Source: Thalassobacter stenotrophicus
Lineage (GTDB): Bacteria > Pseudomonadota > Alphaproteobacteria > Rhodobacterales > Rhodobacteraceae
Direction of reading: 5' to 3'
Assembly: GCF_001458315.1 (NCBI RefSeq)
Contig: NZ_CYRX01000031.1
Coordinates: 62,001 to 126,000, forward strand
DNA length: 64,000 nt
The position numbers and the translations under genes were made by a program. Below the pieces are notes generated by a model. That model worked only from the letters and a program-made list of their open reading frames with translations, was not told where the DNA came from and made no database searches. Below are positions 41,577-50,572 of this stretch, one piece after another. Position 1 is the first letter of the stretch, and every line of letters starts with the position of its first letter.

Positions 41577-42341
41577 ATGACCCGGTTGATGATCCTATTC
41601 GCCCTCCTTTGGGGCACCTCTGCGGCAGCATTGGAACTGACGCAAACAGGCGCCTTCACGCTCAACCGTCCCGCAAGCCTTGAGTACGACCCGGATTTCT
41701 GTGGCCTTTGGATCGCGAATGAAGGGCCGGAGGCGGTTTTGACCACCCTCGACGGGTATGAGCTGCGCCGCATCCGCTCTGACATGGGCCGGATCAAGGC
41801 CATAGCCCTTGAAGGGTCCGCCCTGATCGTGGCCGACGGGCGGGGTAATTTCCAACGGCTCACCAAGGATGGCGCGGCAATTGCGCCGCCCTTCACAATC
41901 TCATCCAGCTGGGCCGATACCGAAGGCATGGTGGTGGACGCAGATGGCTCAATCATCACCGTTGAGGACGACCCTGAGTACCTCAGCTGGCTTGCCCCAA
42001 ACGGTCAAATCCTGCGCCGGATAAATACGTTGTCGCTCAACCCGCCCCTAAGTGAGGCCCAAGGAATCGCGCGCGACCCGCGCACGGGCCACCTGCTGAT
42101 TGTTGATGATTTGGAGGGCACGAACAGCCTCTATGAGTTCGACGCAAACGGCACGCTTCTGTCCACCGCCCCCCTGTTGGAATACGGCACCGACCCCGAG
42201 GGTATCGCGATCCGGCCCGGCTCTGGGCAATTGTTCATCGCCTTTGACAGCGGCGCATCTGTCGTCAGTTTCGACTACACCCCCACCCTACCGGAGGGCG
42301 CCGATCCCCTGCCCCCGGGCTCGGATTGCGCAATGTTTTGA
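41577..42341 (+). CDS. Secreted beta-propeller esterase-like protein
   Basis: 254 residues with a signal peptide (MTRLMILFALLWGTSAAALE). Propeller-like repeats follow: SLEYDPDFCGLWIANEGPEAV, GRIKAIALEGSALIVADG, WADTEGMVVDADGSIITVEDD, AQGIARDPRTGHLLIVDD and DPEGIAIRPGSGQLFIAFD. This resembles SdiA-regulated or esterase-like phytase-family propellers. The repeated E/G-I-D/E pattern may hold a metal. AGGAGG precedes the ATG. Substrate unknown; the gene appears to be on its own. Confidence 0.7.
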   Translation: MTRLMILFALLWGTSAAALELTQTGAFTLNRPASLEYDPDFCGLWIANEGPEAVLTTLDGYELRRIRSDMGRIKAIALEGSALIVADGRGNFQRLTKDGAAIAPPFTISSSWADTEGMVVDADGSIITVEDDPEYLSWLAPNGQILRRINTLSLNPPLSEAQGIARDPRTGHLLIVDDLEGTNSLYEFDANGTLLSTAPLLEYGTDPEGIAIRPGSGQLFIAFDSGASVVSFDYTPTLPEGADPLPPGSDCAMF

Positions 42342-42402
42342 TCCGGCCCTTGTCGCGCCGTTACACGCCCTATCCTTGAGGTTCGCCCCATAAGGACAAA
42401 TC

Positions 42403-43725
42403 ATGGCCCGACCACCCTCTGATAGCCGCCCATTGCCCGTGCCCTCCAGCCGCATTTCACGGCTCACGCGGCTTAGCACGATGACCGCAGGTGTGGCCGG
42501 CAACATGGCGTTGCGGGGGGCAGCCGAGTTGGGTCGTGGCAAACGCCCCCAGTTTCGCGATCTGCTGATGACACCGGCCAATATGTCCCGCGTGGCGGAT
42601 CAATTGGCCAAGATGCGCGGAGCGGCTATGAAAGTCGGGCAGTTGGTGTCCATGGATACGGGCGATGTTCTGCCCCCAGAACTGGCCGACATTTTCGCCC
42701 GACTTCGGGATGACGCGCACTTTATGCCTCCAGCACAGCTGAAAAAGGTGCTTGCCGCCCATTGGCCCAAGGGTTGGCTGGGCCAGTTCCAAAGCTTTGA
42801 CGTCCGCCCCATCGCAGCCGCCTCTATCGGGCAAGTGCACAGGGCGCAAACCCGCGATGGCCGCGACATGGCGATCAAGGTCCAATACCCCGGCGTTGCC
42901 CAAAGTATCGACAGCGATGTCGCCAATGTCGGCGCGCTCGTGCGGATGTCTGGCCTGCTGCCCAAGGGGTTCGAGCTGGCCCCTTATCTAGAGGAAGCCC
43001 GCAAGCAACTGCACGATGAAACCGACTACGCGTTAGAGGGTGAATACTTGCGCGAATTCGGTGACCTCTTGGCCGGTGATAATCGCTACATCGTGCCGAC
43101 CCTACACGAGGATTGGACAACCCCCGGCATCCTTGCGATGAGCTTCATTAAGGAGGATCCGATTGAAGCCGCCGCCCAAGCGCCCGAGCCAATGCGCAAC
43201 GCGATTGCCCATGCCCTGATTGAGTTGTTGCTGCGCGAACTGTTCGAATTCGGCGTGATGCAAACCGATCCGAACTTTGCGAATTATCGCTACGATCCCG
43301 CCACTGGCCAGATCATATTGCTCGACTTTGGGGCGACGCGCCGGTTGGGCCCAGAGATCGTTGCGCAATACCGCAGGCTGATGCGCGCAGGCCTTGATGC
43401 CGACCACACAGCCATGGACGCGATCTGCCTTGAGATCGGGTTTTATCAGCGCGAAACCGCACCTGCGCACCGTGAACAAATCCTCCGGATGATGGATATC
43501 GTGTTTGCACCGTTACGCAGCGATACGCCTTTTGATATGGCCGATCCGGTGATGCCGCGGCGAATGCAGGAGGAAGGGCGCGCGCTGGCCGCTGCCGGAT
43601 TTATCCCCCCGCCCTTACCGATTGATGCACTGTTCTTGCAGCGAAAATTTGGCGGTATCTTTTTGCTCTGTGCCAAGCTGCAAGCCAAGGTCGCCGTACG
43701 CGAATTGCTAGAGCGGTTCGTCTAG
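42403..43725 (+). CDS. ABC1/UbiB-family atypical kinase
   Basis: 440 residues. The UbiB-type KxGQ motif (MKVGQLVSMDTGDVLPPELADIF; part), the alanine-rich loop PIAAASIGQVHRA, the ATP-site Lys in MAIKVQYPG, the ExD region (HDETDYALEGEYL) and the metal Asp in IILLDFGATRRL are all visible. Members support ubiquinone synthesis or membrane lipid homeostasis and have ATPase rather than protein-kinase activity. It lacks the C-terminal membrane helices of E. coli UbiB, so it is an ABC1 relative and not ubiB itself. Confidence 0.85.
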   Translation: MARPPSDSRPLPVPSSRISRLTRLSTMTAGVAGNMALRGAAELGRGKRPQFRDLLMTPANMSRVADQLAKMRGAAMKVGQLVSMDTGDVLPPELADIFARLRDDAHFMPPAQLKKVLAAHWPKGWLGQFQSFDVRPIAAASIGQVHRAQTRDGRDMAIKVQYPGVAQSIDSDVANVGALVRMSGLLPKGFELAPYLEEARKQLHDETDYALEGEYLREFGDLLAGDNRYIVPTLHEDWTTPGILAMSFIKEDPIEAAAQAPEPMRNAIAHALIELLLRELFEFGVMQTDPNFANYRYDPATGQIILLDFGATRRLGPEIVAQYRRLMRAGLDADHTAMDAICLEIGFYQRETAPAHREQILRMMDIVFAPLRSDTPFDMADPVMPRRMQEEGRALAAAGFIPPPLPIDALFLQRKFGGIFLLCAKLQAKVAVRELLERFV

Positions 43726-43869
43726 CCTCTGCACTCAGCTGACGATCAATGTAAAAAAGATTCACTTTTTTCGGCAGGCACTCTTGTTAAGGTGATTAAC
43801 ATTCCCCATCTCCTATGATGTGAAACGCATTTACATCTACATTTACACCGCACCAAGGAGACTGCCCCG

Positions 43870-44304
43870 ATGACCACATTTGCCTCACCCTCCGATACAG
43901 CCAACCGCCCCCTTGGCTGGCTCGCGCGCGCCGAAAGCTGGCTTGATGCCCGTGGCAAAGGCGCTTGGATCGCCGCTATGGTCCTTGGATTTATCTTTTT
44001 CTGGCCCCTCGGCCTCGCCCTTCTTGCCTATATGATTTGGAGCAAACGCATGTTTTCTGGAAAATCCTGCCGCCGCACGGCCAACGCCCGCACCGCTTTC
44101 TCGACCTCTGGCAACTCTGCCTTTGACGCCTACAAAGCCGACATGTTGCGCCGCCTAGAAGATGAGCAAGCCGCGTTTGAAGAATTCCTTCAGCGGTTGC
44201 GCGAAGCCAAAGACAAGTCCGAGTTCGACGACTTTATGGCTGATCGTGCGAAGGCCGCCCAAAAGGCCACCGCTGACAAGGCGGCGGAACCAGCCGACGC
44301 ATAA
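43870..44304 (+). CDS. DUF2852 membrane protein
   Basis: 144 residues. One strong membrane helix (GAWIAAMVLGFIFFWPLGLALLAYMIW, residues about 30-57) is followed by a basic stretch and a charged coiled-coil end (DMLRRLEDEQAAFEEFLQRLREAKDKSEFDDFM; part). The pattern matches DUF2852, common in Alphaproteobacteria and of unknown function. AAGGAG precedes the ATG. The 140-bp leader contains an A6/T6 hairpin near 43753-43771. Confidence 0.8.
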   Translation: MTTFASPSDTANRPLGWLARAESWLDARGKGAWIAAMVLGFIFFWPLGLALLAYMIWSKRMFSGKSCRRTANARTAFSTSGNSAFDAYKADMLRRLEDEQAAFEEFLQRLREAKDKSEFDDFMADRAKAAQKATADKAAEPADA

Positions 44305-44312
44305 ACACCCAA

Positions 44313-44345
44313 GGCACAGGGCCGCTGACAAACGCGGCCCGTGCC
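44313..44345 (+). terminator. Hairpin after the DUF2852 gene
   Basis: GGCAC-A-GGGCCGC and GCGGCCC-GTGCC form a 12-bp stem with one bulged A and an 8-nt loop. It has no T run. It lies between the DUF2852 and RDD genes. Confidence 0.5.
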
Positions 44346-44376
44346 TGCATACTCTTCCAACCCATAGTTTCAGCAG

Positions 44377-44841
44377 ATGATCCGCACCATGCATTACGAT
44401 ACGCACACCTCCGGCCTTCCCGATCCTGAATTCCAGCCCGGCTTTTATGACGGGGTCACGTTAAAACGGGTGTTAGCTTGGGTGCTCGACACGGCCGTGA
44501 TCGGGACACTGACGGTCCTCATTGGGTTTGCGACGCTCTTTGTGGGGTTCTTCTTTTTCCCGGTCGTGTTTTTGGCTCTGTCGGTTGTCTACCGGATCAC
44601 CACGATTGCCGCCAAATCCGCAACGCCGGGCATGCGCATCGTGGGCATCGAATTTCGCAACCGTGAGGGCCATCAACTCACCCCCGGTGAAGCAGCCCTG
44701 CATACAATCTTCTACCTGATCAGCTTAACCTTTTTCCTGCCTCAGGTAATCTCTTGGGGAATGATGTTAATGACGCAGCGCCGTCAGGGTCTGCACGATG
44801 TGTTGCTAGGCACCGCAGCCATCAATCGCCCCCGGCTCTAA
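44377..44841 (+). CDS. RDD-family membrane protein
   Basis: 154 residues with two or three membrane helices. VTLKRVLAWVLDTAVIGTLTVLIGFATL carries the Arg-Asp-Asp-type motif (here RVLAWVLDT), then KSATPGMRIVGIEFRNREG and MTQRRQGLHDVLLGTAAI, both RDD hallmarks. Proteins of this family are small, of mostly unknown function, some linked to ion exchange. An in-frame ATG at 44389 is an alternative start. It precedes bpt by about 90 bp on the same strand. Confidence 0.85.
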   Translation: MIRTMHYDTHTSGLPDPEFQPGFYDGVTLKRVLAWVLDTAVIGTLTVLIGFATLFVGFFFFPVVFLALSVVYRITTIAAKSATPGMRIVGIEFRNREGHQLTPGEAALHTIFYLISLTFFLPQVISWGMMLMTQRRQGLHDVLLGTAAINRPRL

Positions 44842-44934
44842 AGAACAAGATCCGATAAAAACTCTGTGACCAAAAACCATTGGTCACACCGTTTGCGCAA
44901 TGGTACGTTTATCAAAATTAACAGTCGGACCTCC

Positions 44935-45759
44935 ATGCGCCACACCCTTCCCATTGCCCCGCAGTTCTATGTGACTGCGCCGCAACCGTGCCCGTATCTT
45001 GCGGACCGGAAGGAAAGGAAGTTGTTCACCGCACTTCAGGGGGACAACGCGAAACAGCTTAACGACACGCTCTCTCAGCAGGGGTTTCGTCGTTCGCAGA
45101 ACGTCCTCTACCGCCCCTCTTGCGCGGATTGCGCGGCCTGTATGTCCGCCCGTATTCGGGTCTCTGACTTCGAATTGTCCAAGAGTCAGCGCCGTACCAT
45201 CCGCCGCAACAAGACCCTTGAACGCGAGGCGATCTCCCCTTGGGCCACAGAAGAGCAATACGCGCTCTTTCGGTCGTATCTCGATAGCCGTCATGCCGAC
45301 GGCGGCATGGCCGATATGGACATCTTTGAGTTCGCGGCAATGGTCGAAGAGACACCGATCCGATCCCGTGTGGTCGAGTATTGGCAGAAATCCGCCCACG
45401 AGCGGGAGTTGCGCGCCGTGTGCCTGACGGACGTCCTCGAGGACGGTTTGTCGATGGTCTACTCGTTCTATGACCCCACGATGGAGAAAGCCTCCCTCGG
45501 GACATATGTCATTTTGGATCACGTACGCATCGCGCTGGATGCCGATCTGCCTTACGTCTACTTAGGCTATTGGGTGCCGGGTTCATCCAAGATGGGTTAC
45601 AAAGCCAACTTCTCGGGTCTTGAGATTTACAAGAATGGTGAGTGGCAGGACATCGGCAACCCAGAGGACCACACCGCCGAGATGCATCCTTTGTCCGTCG
45701 ATCCAATTGCGGAACAGGTGGCCAAGATCACCCTGCCCAATAGCCAGCCTGCCCGCTAA
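44935..45759 (+). CDS. bpt: Aspartate/glutamate leucyltransferase
   Basis: 274 residues. It adds Leu to N-terminal Asp or Glu of proteins, marking them for ClpAP in the N-end rule pathway. The N-terminal Cys-rich part is seen ([34 protein letters not shown]), then [12 protein letters not shown] and the GNAT-like core [17 protein letters not shown] and [20 protein letters not shown]. The ATG at 44935 ([12 protein letters not shown]) fits the family start better than 44866. The gene ends at a strong terminator. Confidence 0.92.
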   Translation: MRHTLPIAPQFYVTAPQPCPYLADRKERKLFTALQGDNAKQLNDTLSQQGFRRSQNVLYRPSCADCAACMSARIRVSDFELSKSQRRTIRRNKTLEREAISPWATEEQYALFRSYLDSRHADGGMADMDIFEFAAMVEETPIRSRVVEYWQKSAHERELRAVCLTDVLEDGLSMVYSFYDPTMEKASLGTYVILDHVRIALDADLPYVYLGYWVPGSSKMGYKANFSGLEIYKNGEWQDIGNPEDHTAEMHPLSVDPIAEQVAKITLPNSQPAR

Positions 45760-45788
45760 GCGCATCGGCCAAAACAGACCGCAGATGT

Positions 45789-45820
45789 AAAAAAGGCGCC
45801 CCGTGGGGCGCCCTTTTCTT
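45789..45820. terminator. Bidirectional terminator between bpt and dctM
   Basis: GGCGCCCC and GGGGCGCC form a tight stem around GT, flanked by AAAAAA and CTTTTCTT. It lies between convergent bpt and dctM, just 1 nt from the dctM stop. Confidence 0.85.
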
Positions 45821-45821
45821 A

Positions 45822-48179
45822 TCAGTTGTTCGGTAATAAATCCGGAACGATCGACACGACACCGGGGAACATCCACAACAGCCCCAGTCCTGCGATTTGG
45901 ATCAAGACGAACGGCAGCACCCCGCGATAGATGTGGCCCGTCGTGACCTCCTTCGGGGCGACCCCGCGAAGATAGAACAGTGCAAAGCCAAAGGGCGGTG
46001 TCAGGAACGAAGTCTGGAGGTTCACGGCAATCATGATCGTCACCCACTTTGGGTCCATCGTCCCGCCGTAGATGACCGGGCCGACGATTGGGATCACGAT
46101 GTAAATGATCTCAAGGAAATCGAGCACAAAGCCAAGGATGAACAGCACCAGCATCACGATCAAGAACACCTTGATCTCTGAGTCGAAGCTGCGCAGGAAC
46201 TCTTGGATGTAATGCTCACCCCCGAAGGAAATCACCACAAGGTTCAGCAATTGCGAACCGATCAGGATGGTGAAGACCATGGATGTAACCTTGGCCGTTT
46301 CACGCACCACGGGTGGCAGAACGCCGGTCTTGAACAGAACCCAACAGGCATACAGAAGCCCACCAAAGGCGATGTGGTACGAGGCCTGCGCGATCAGCAT
46401 CGCGATCCGGTCCGCAATCGTGGTGGTGCCCACGCCCACACGCAGATCGAAGTTCACACCAAAGATGATCAGGATGATGATCGAGAAGCTCGCAATCAGG
46501 ATCCATTTGCCGGATTTCTGATCCTCGCGCAGCTTGCGGTAGGCGGCCAGCATGATAGCGCCCCCTGCCCCCAAAGCAGCCGCGGGAGTTGGGTTGGTGA
46601 TCCCGCCAAGGATCGACCCCAGAACCGCTACGATCAGCACCAGAGGTGGGAACACTACGCGCAGCAGCTCATTTTGTGCCAAGCGCCCAAACGCTGTGCG
46701 CAAACCGTAAGCCACCAAGGCCAAGGGAATGGCCATCAACACGAACGTCGTGCCAGAGGACGTCAGCGGCCCCAGCAGCGCGATGTCGATTGCAAAGGCC
46801 AACACGACACCCAAGCCTCCGACAATCAGCGGCGCGGGTGACGCCATCGGGTTCACCCCCCGCGCCGTCGTCAGGACTAATGCCAAGAGAACGAACAATG
46901 TCGCGATGCCCGACCCAATCGCAGGCGCATTGGCCACGACCTCTTGGCGCAGAACGTCCCGCTCTTCGGTCGTCAGTTCGCGTGAGGCAACAACACCGCC
47001 CGAGGCTTCAATCTCAGCCTGCTCCGCCACCGCAGTGTCCCACGCTTCTTGGCCGTGTAGGTCGATCATCGCGGCCGAGCATTGTTCGGACACGTTGGTC
47101 CGCAAGGATGCCGTTTGGCCAGAAGCTGAAAACGCGCTGACCTGAACGGATTGTGAGCCGACGAACCCTGCCTGCACCGCGATGACGACAGCCACGATTA
47201 TGCCAACCGGCGCAAACAAGAACCACGTCAAGGCGTCTGATCGCGTGATCAACGAGGGTTTATCATCGGCGAAAATCACCGGCGGGGCCTTGGACGGGTT
47301 CAGCAAAGCAAAGCCAAACGCATAGGCTGCGTACAGGAACGCCAGCATAATGCCAGGCAAAAGTGCGGCTTGGAACAAGGTCCCCACGGATACAACCGCA
47401 GGCTTGCCAAGGTACGTCAGCGCGTCACCGCAGCCCACGAACTGCGCGCGTTGCTCTTGTGCGGTGGAATAAAGATCACCGGCCAGTGTCCCGAGCAAAA
47501 CGATCACAATCGAGGGTGGAATGATCTGCCCCAAAGTGCCCGAGGCCGCGATCACACCCGTGGACAATTCAGGCGAATACCCGTTGCGCAGCATTGTCGG
47601 CAAAGCCAACAGACCCATCGTCACAACAGTCGCGCCCACGATCCCGGTTGAAGCCGCAAGGAACGCCCCCACGATCACGATGGACACGGCAAGCCCGCCG
47701 GGCAATGGCCCGAACAAACGCGCCATCGTCGTCAGCAGATCATTGGCAATCTTTGAGCGTTCAAGCGTGATGCCCATCATCACAAACATCGCAACCGCCA
47801 AAAGCGTCTCGATAGAGGCGCCCGCGATCACCCGCTCATTCATACGGTTCACGATGAAGCTGAGGTTGCGGTCAACCGCCAGTTCCCACCCACCGGGGAA
47901 CAGTGCCTCTTCGACGCGCGGCAATTCCGGGTACCGGAAAACCGAAATCGCATCACGCGCGATCCCATCGGCCACCAGCGCACCATATTCAGCGGAGCCA
48001 GAGTCGATCGCTTGGTGGATCAAAATGCCCGCACTATCGAGTGCTGCGATGATGCCAAACGAAATAATCCCCGCCCCACCGATGGCAAAAGCCACCGGAA
48101 AGCCCGACATAATGCCCCCGAAAAGGCACATAAACACGATCAACAGACCGACTTCGATCCCGTCCAACCCCAAAATCAT
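45822..48179 (-). CDS. dctM: TRAP transporter large permease, unusually long
   Basis: 785 residues, well above the usual 430-460. The DctM core is recognisable: GGIMSGFPVAFAIGGAGII, MGITLERSKIANDLLTTMARLFGPLPGG (part), FLAASTGIVGATVVTMGLLALP and SGTLGQIIPPSIVIVLLG early; LDFLEIIYIVIPIVGPVI and QTSFLTPPFGFALFYLRG late. Between the halves lies a large insert of several extra helices and a polar loop (residues about 340-440; GSQSVQVSAFSASGQ). It starts 11 nt after dctQ. Confidence 0.88.
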   Translation of the reverse strand: MILGLDGIEVGLLIVFMCLFGGIMSGFPVAFAIGGAGIISFGIIAALDSAGILIHQAIDSGSAEYGALVADGIARDAISVFRYPELPRVEEALFPGGWELAVDRNLSFIVNRMNERVIAGASIETLLAVAMFVMMGITLERSKIANDLLTTMARLFGPLPGGLAVSIVIVGAFLAASTGIVGATVVTMGLLALPTMLRNGYSPELSTGVIAASGTLGQIIPPSIVIVLLGTLAGDLYSTAQEQRAQFVGCGDALTYLGKPAVVSVGTLFQAALLPGIMLAFLYAAYAFGFALLNPSKAPPVIFADDKPSLITRSDALTWFLFAPVGIIVAVVIAVQAGFVGSQSVQVSAFSASGQTASLRTNVSEQCSAAMIDLHGQEAWDTAVAEQAEIEASGGVVASRELTTEERDVLRQEVVANAPAIGSGIATLFVLLALVLTTARGVNPMASPAPLIVGGLGVVLAFAIDIALLGPLTSSGTTFVLMAIPLALVAYGLRTAFGRLAQNELLRVVFPPLVLIVAVLGSILGGITNPTPAAALGAGGAIMLAAYRKLREDQKSGKWILIASFSIIILIIFGVNFDLRVGVGTTTIADRIAMLIAQASYHIAFGGLLYACWVLFKTGVLPPVVRETAKVTSMVFTILIGSQLLNLVVISFGGEHYIQEFLRSFDSEIKVFLIVMLVLFILGFVLDFLEIIYIVIPIVGPVIYGGTMDPKWVTIMIAVNLQTSFLTPPFGFALFYLRGVAPKEVTTGHIYRGVLPFVLIQIAGLGLLWMFPGVVSIVPDLLPNN

Positions 48180-48190
48180 CTGTCTGCCCC

Positions 48191-49087
48191 TTAGTGGATT
48201 TCTGCCGCGCGTTCCGCTTCCGCGTCGCCCAGCTTGTCTTTGTCCAGATATTTGCCTGCGGAAGCCTCACCTTCGACGAATTCGAGGTAGCTGCGCCAGA
48301 AAAACGCGCAGGCTTGCAGGAACACACAGCCGCAGAACGCGACGATCAACACCTTGAATAGGAAGTAGGCGTCAAATCCATTGGGCGAAAAGCCGATGGT
48401 CTCAACGTTCCATTTCAAAATGCGCGCTTTGCGCTCCAACAAATCGAGATTGTCGGAGGCCGAAATTTTCGGTGTCACGAGGTGGCGCCACATAAAGAAC
48501 CACGCGTACATCCACGTCAGAACCATAACCGGCATCATGAACAAAATGCTGCCCAGCATATCGATCACCCGCTTGGTGCGGTGCGACACCGCCGCGTACA
48601 CAAGGTCCACACGGACATGGCCGCCCTGCACGAAGGTATAGGACACGCACAGGCAAACAATCATTGCGTTATAGAGCTTTAGCTCTTCTGAGTACCAACT
48701 CAGGTCGCGCGTAAACACGGTGCCAAATGGCCCAAGCGTGATCTCAGACACACGGAAAATTCGCTGCAAGAACACGATCATGATCTGTTGCAGCACCATC
48801 AGCAGACCCGCCCAAGCCGCAAACCGGCCTAACGCGTTTGCAAAGCCCTCAAGCCCGCGCACAAGCCCCCACAGGAACGTCCGCTTCCAAAAGCCGATCC
48901 CTGTCAGAACAAGGAACGTCGTGAACACGACAAAGAAAAACTCGACCGAGCCGCCGTAGTAAATGAACCGCACCTTGGCGACTGGATCGGACCAATCAAG
49001 CCACGTGCCGGGGTTTAGGATCGCATAGCCGGTGTTGTAGAAGGCCGCTCCAATGTTGGTAATGACCCAAAGCGCTGCGTCGAGCAT
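48191..49087 (-). CDS. dctQ: TRAP transporter small permease
   Basis: About 298 residues, longer than a typical DctQ of 170-220. Helices include VEFFFVVFTTFLVLTGIGF, AAWAGLLMVLQQIMIVFLQRIF, and MLGSILFMMPVMVLTWMYAWFF. LYNAMIVCLCVSYTFVQGGHVRVDLVY is the conserved DctQ motif (part). GAGGG precedes the ATG at 49087; the frame upstream is not credible. It lies between dctP and dctM, and it probably pairs with the long DctM as in the TakQM type. Confidence 0.85.
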   Translation of the reverse strand: MLDAALWVITNIGAAFYNTGYAILNPGTWLDWSDPVAKVRFIYYGGSVEFFFVVFTTFLVLTGIGFWKRTFLWGLVRGLEGFANALGRFAAWAGLLMVLQQIMIVFLQRIFRVSEITLGPFGTVFTRDLSWYSEELKLYNAMIVCLCVSYTFVQGGHVRVDLVYAAVSHRTKRVIDMLGSILFMMPVMVLTWMYAWFFMWRHLVTPKISASDNLDLLERKARILKWNVETIGFSPNGFDAYFLFKVLIVAFCGCVFLQACAFFWRSYLEFVEGEASAGKYLDKDKLGDAEAERAAEIH

Positions 49088-49259
49088 CTCGTTTCCCTCG
49101 CGATAATACCCGGTAGGTTTATGCACCTTTTGACCGGTATTCCCCTCCCACGCATTTCGATGCGGGGTGTATCGTTGGTTGGGCGGGACAAGACCCGCCA
49201 CAAACTGCGTCACAAGCTGTTACGCTCATGCCCACTTATCATATGTGATGACAAAAGGT

Positions 49260-49288
49260 GTGGGCGGGACCACGACGGCCCCACCCAC
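49260..49288 (-). terminator. Hairpin between dctP and dctQ
   Basis: On the minus strand GTGGGTGGG pairs with CCCGCCCAC (one G-U pair) around an 11-nt loop, followed by ACCTTTTG. It starts 10 nt after the dctP stop. Partial termination would favour binding protein over membrane subunits. Confidence 0.6.
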
Positions 49289-49298
49289 GTTTTGGCGA

Positions 49299-50381
49299 TT
49301 AGCCGAGCACGCGGTCACGCTGTGCGCGGTATGTGCCTTCGGCAGCTTCGATCCAACGCGACGAGGCACGCATGGAGGTCATTGCGCTGTCGTAGACCGA
49401 CTTGTAGATTTCGTCGCCCATGTTCTCGTCGTGGACTTCTTGCGAGGCGCGACCGAATGCATCCCAGACGCTGTCGGGGAAGCTGCGGATCTGGACGCCA
49501 GCAGACTGAAGACGCTGCAGCGCGGTCCCGTTGTTGGCCAAGAACTGTGCGAGGTTCCACTGGTGGGTTTCGGCACAGGCGACTTCAATGACCTTCTGGT
49601 GCGCGGGGCTCAGGCCCTCAAACACTTCGCGGTTGGTCGCCACGGACAGACCTGCGCCTGGCTCATGGAAGCCAGCGGTGTAGTAGGTCTTGGTGATCTC
49701 TTGGAAGCCAGCTTTCTCATCGGCCCATGGACCAATCCACTCGGTGCCGTCAATCGCGCCGGACGCGAGCGCTTGGTACACTTCGGAGCCGGGCAGGTTT
49801 TGCACCGATGCACCGAGCTTGCCGAGGGCTTTGCCCCCGAGGCCGGGCATACGGAACTTGAGGCCGTTGAAGTCCTCGGGACCGTTGATTTCCTGACGGT
49901 ACCAACCGCCGGCCTGTGCGCCGGTGTTGCCTGCGAGGAACGACTTGAGGTTAAAGATCTGACCCAGCTCGTCGTGCTTCTCCATGCCGCCGGCATGGTA
50001 GTACCAGTTTGCCAGTTCTTGCGCGGTCATGCCGAAGGGCACAGCTGTGAAGAACGCGTAGGCAGGGTGCTGACCCACAAAGTAGTAGTCTGCGCCGTGG
50101 TACATGTCGGCTTGACCGGAGCTGACCGCGTCAAATACTTCAAACGCACCAACCAGTTCGCCAGCGGCTTTCAGGTCGATGGTGAGCATGCCATCGGTCA
50201 TGGCAGTGATGTTGTCGGCGACGCGCTGTGCGGCATCATGCACGCCCGCAAGGCCACGGCCCCACGTTGTCACCATCGTCAGGGTGCGTTTGCCCTGAGC
50301 GTAGGCCGGTGCGGCCAGCGTTGCGGCGGCAGCTGCCGTCCCGCCAAGCGCGGAATTTTTCAAAAACGAACGACGATCCAT
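49299..50381 (-). CDS. dctP: TRAP transporter substrate-binding protein, TakP-like
   Basis: 360 residues with a Tat-type leader (MDRRSFLKNSALGGTAAAAA). The fold shows MVTTWGRGLAGVHDAAQRVADNI, GELVGAFEVFDAVSSGQADMYHG, LKFRMPGLGGKALGKLGA, GSEVYQALASGAIDGTEWIGPW and ITKTYYTAGFHEPGAGLSV. It resembles TakP of Rhodobacter, which binds 2-oxo acids with a sodium ion, so an oxo- or hydroxy-acid ligand is likely. GGAGG precedes the ATG. It is the first gene of dctPQM. Confidence 0.9.
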   Translation of the reverse strand: MDRRSFLKNSALGGTAAAAATLAAPAYAQGKRTLTMVTTWGRGLAGVHDAAQRVADNITAMTDGMLTIDLKAAGELVGAFEVFDAVSSGQADMYHGADYYFVGQHPAYAFFTAVPFGMTAQELANWYYHAGGMEKHDELGQIFNLKSFLAGNTGAQAGGWYRQEINGPEDFNGLKFRMPGLGGKALGKLGASVQNLPGSEVYQALASGAIDGTEWIGPWADEKAGFQEITKTYYTAGFHEPGAGLSVATNREVFEGLSPAHQKVIEVACAETHQWNLAQFLANNGTALQRLQSAGVQIRSFPDSVWDAFGRASQEVHDENMGDEIYKSVYDSAMTSMRASSRWIEAAEGTYRAQRDRVLG

Positions 50382-50572
50382 GGTTTTCCTCCCCTATGGA
50401 CAAATGAGCAGAGGCTCCCCCCTCGGAAGCCACTGACACGAGTTAGTCGCGCGAAGGTAGGGTCCCGGCCCCCACAAGGAAATACCCAAGAACCCTGATT
50501 TTTGAAAAAATCTTGCCCTACGCGTCAGAAATTCTTAGGCGTAATGCCTAATCCATTGGCAATTGGCCCTAA

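Noticed and set aside
43753-43771. A6/T6 hairpin as a terminator after the ABC1 kinase gene
   Set aside because: The stem is almost only A-T pairs and weak; it may be an UP-like or promoter-spacing element and was not listed as a terminator.
49167-50498. 443-codon plus-strand frame over dctP
   Set aside because: DctP on the minus strand has a Tat leader and family motifs; the plus frame has none.
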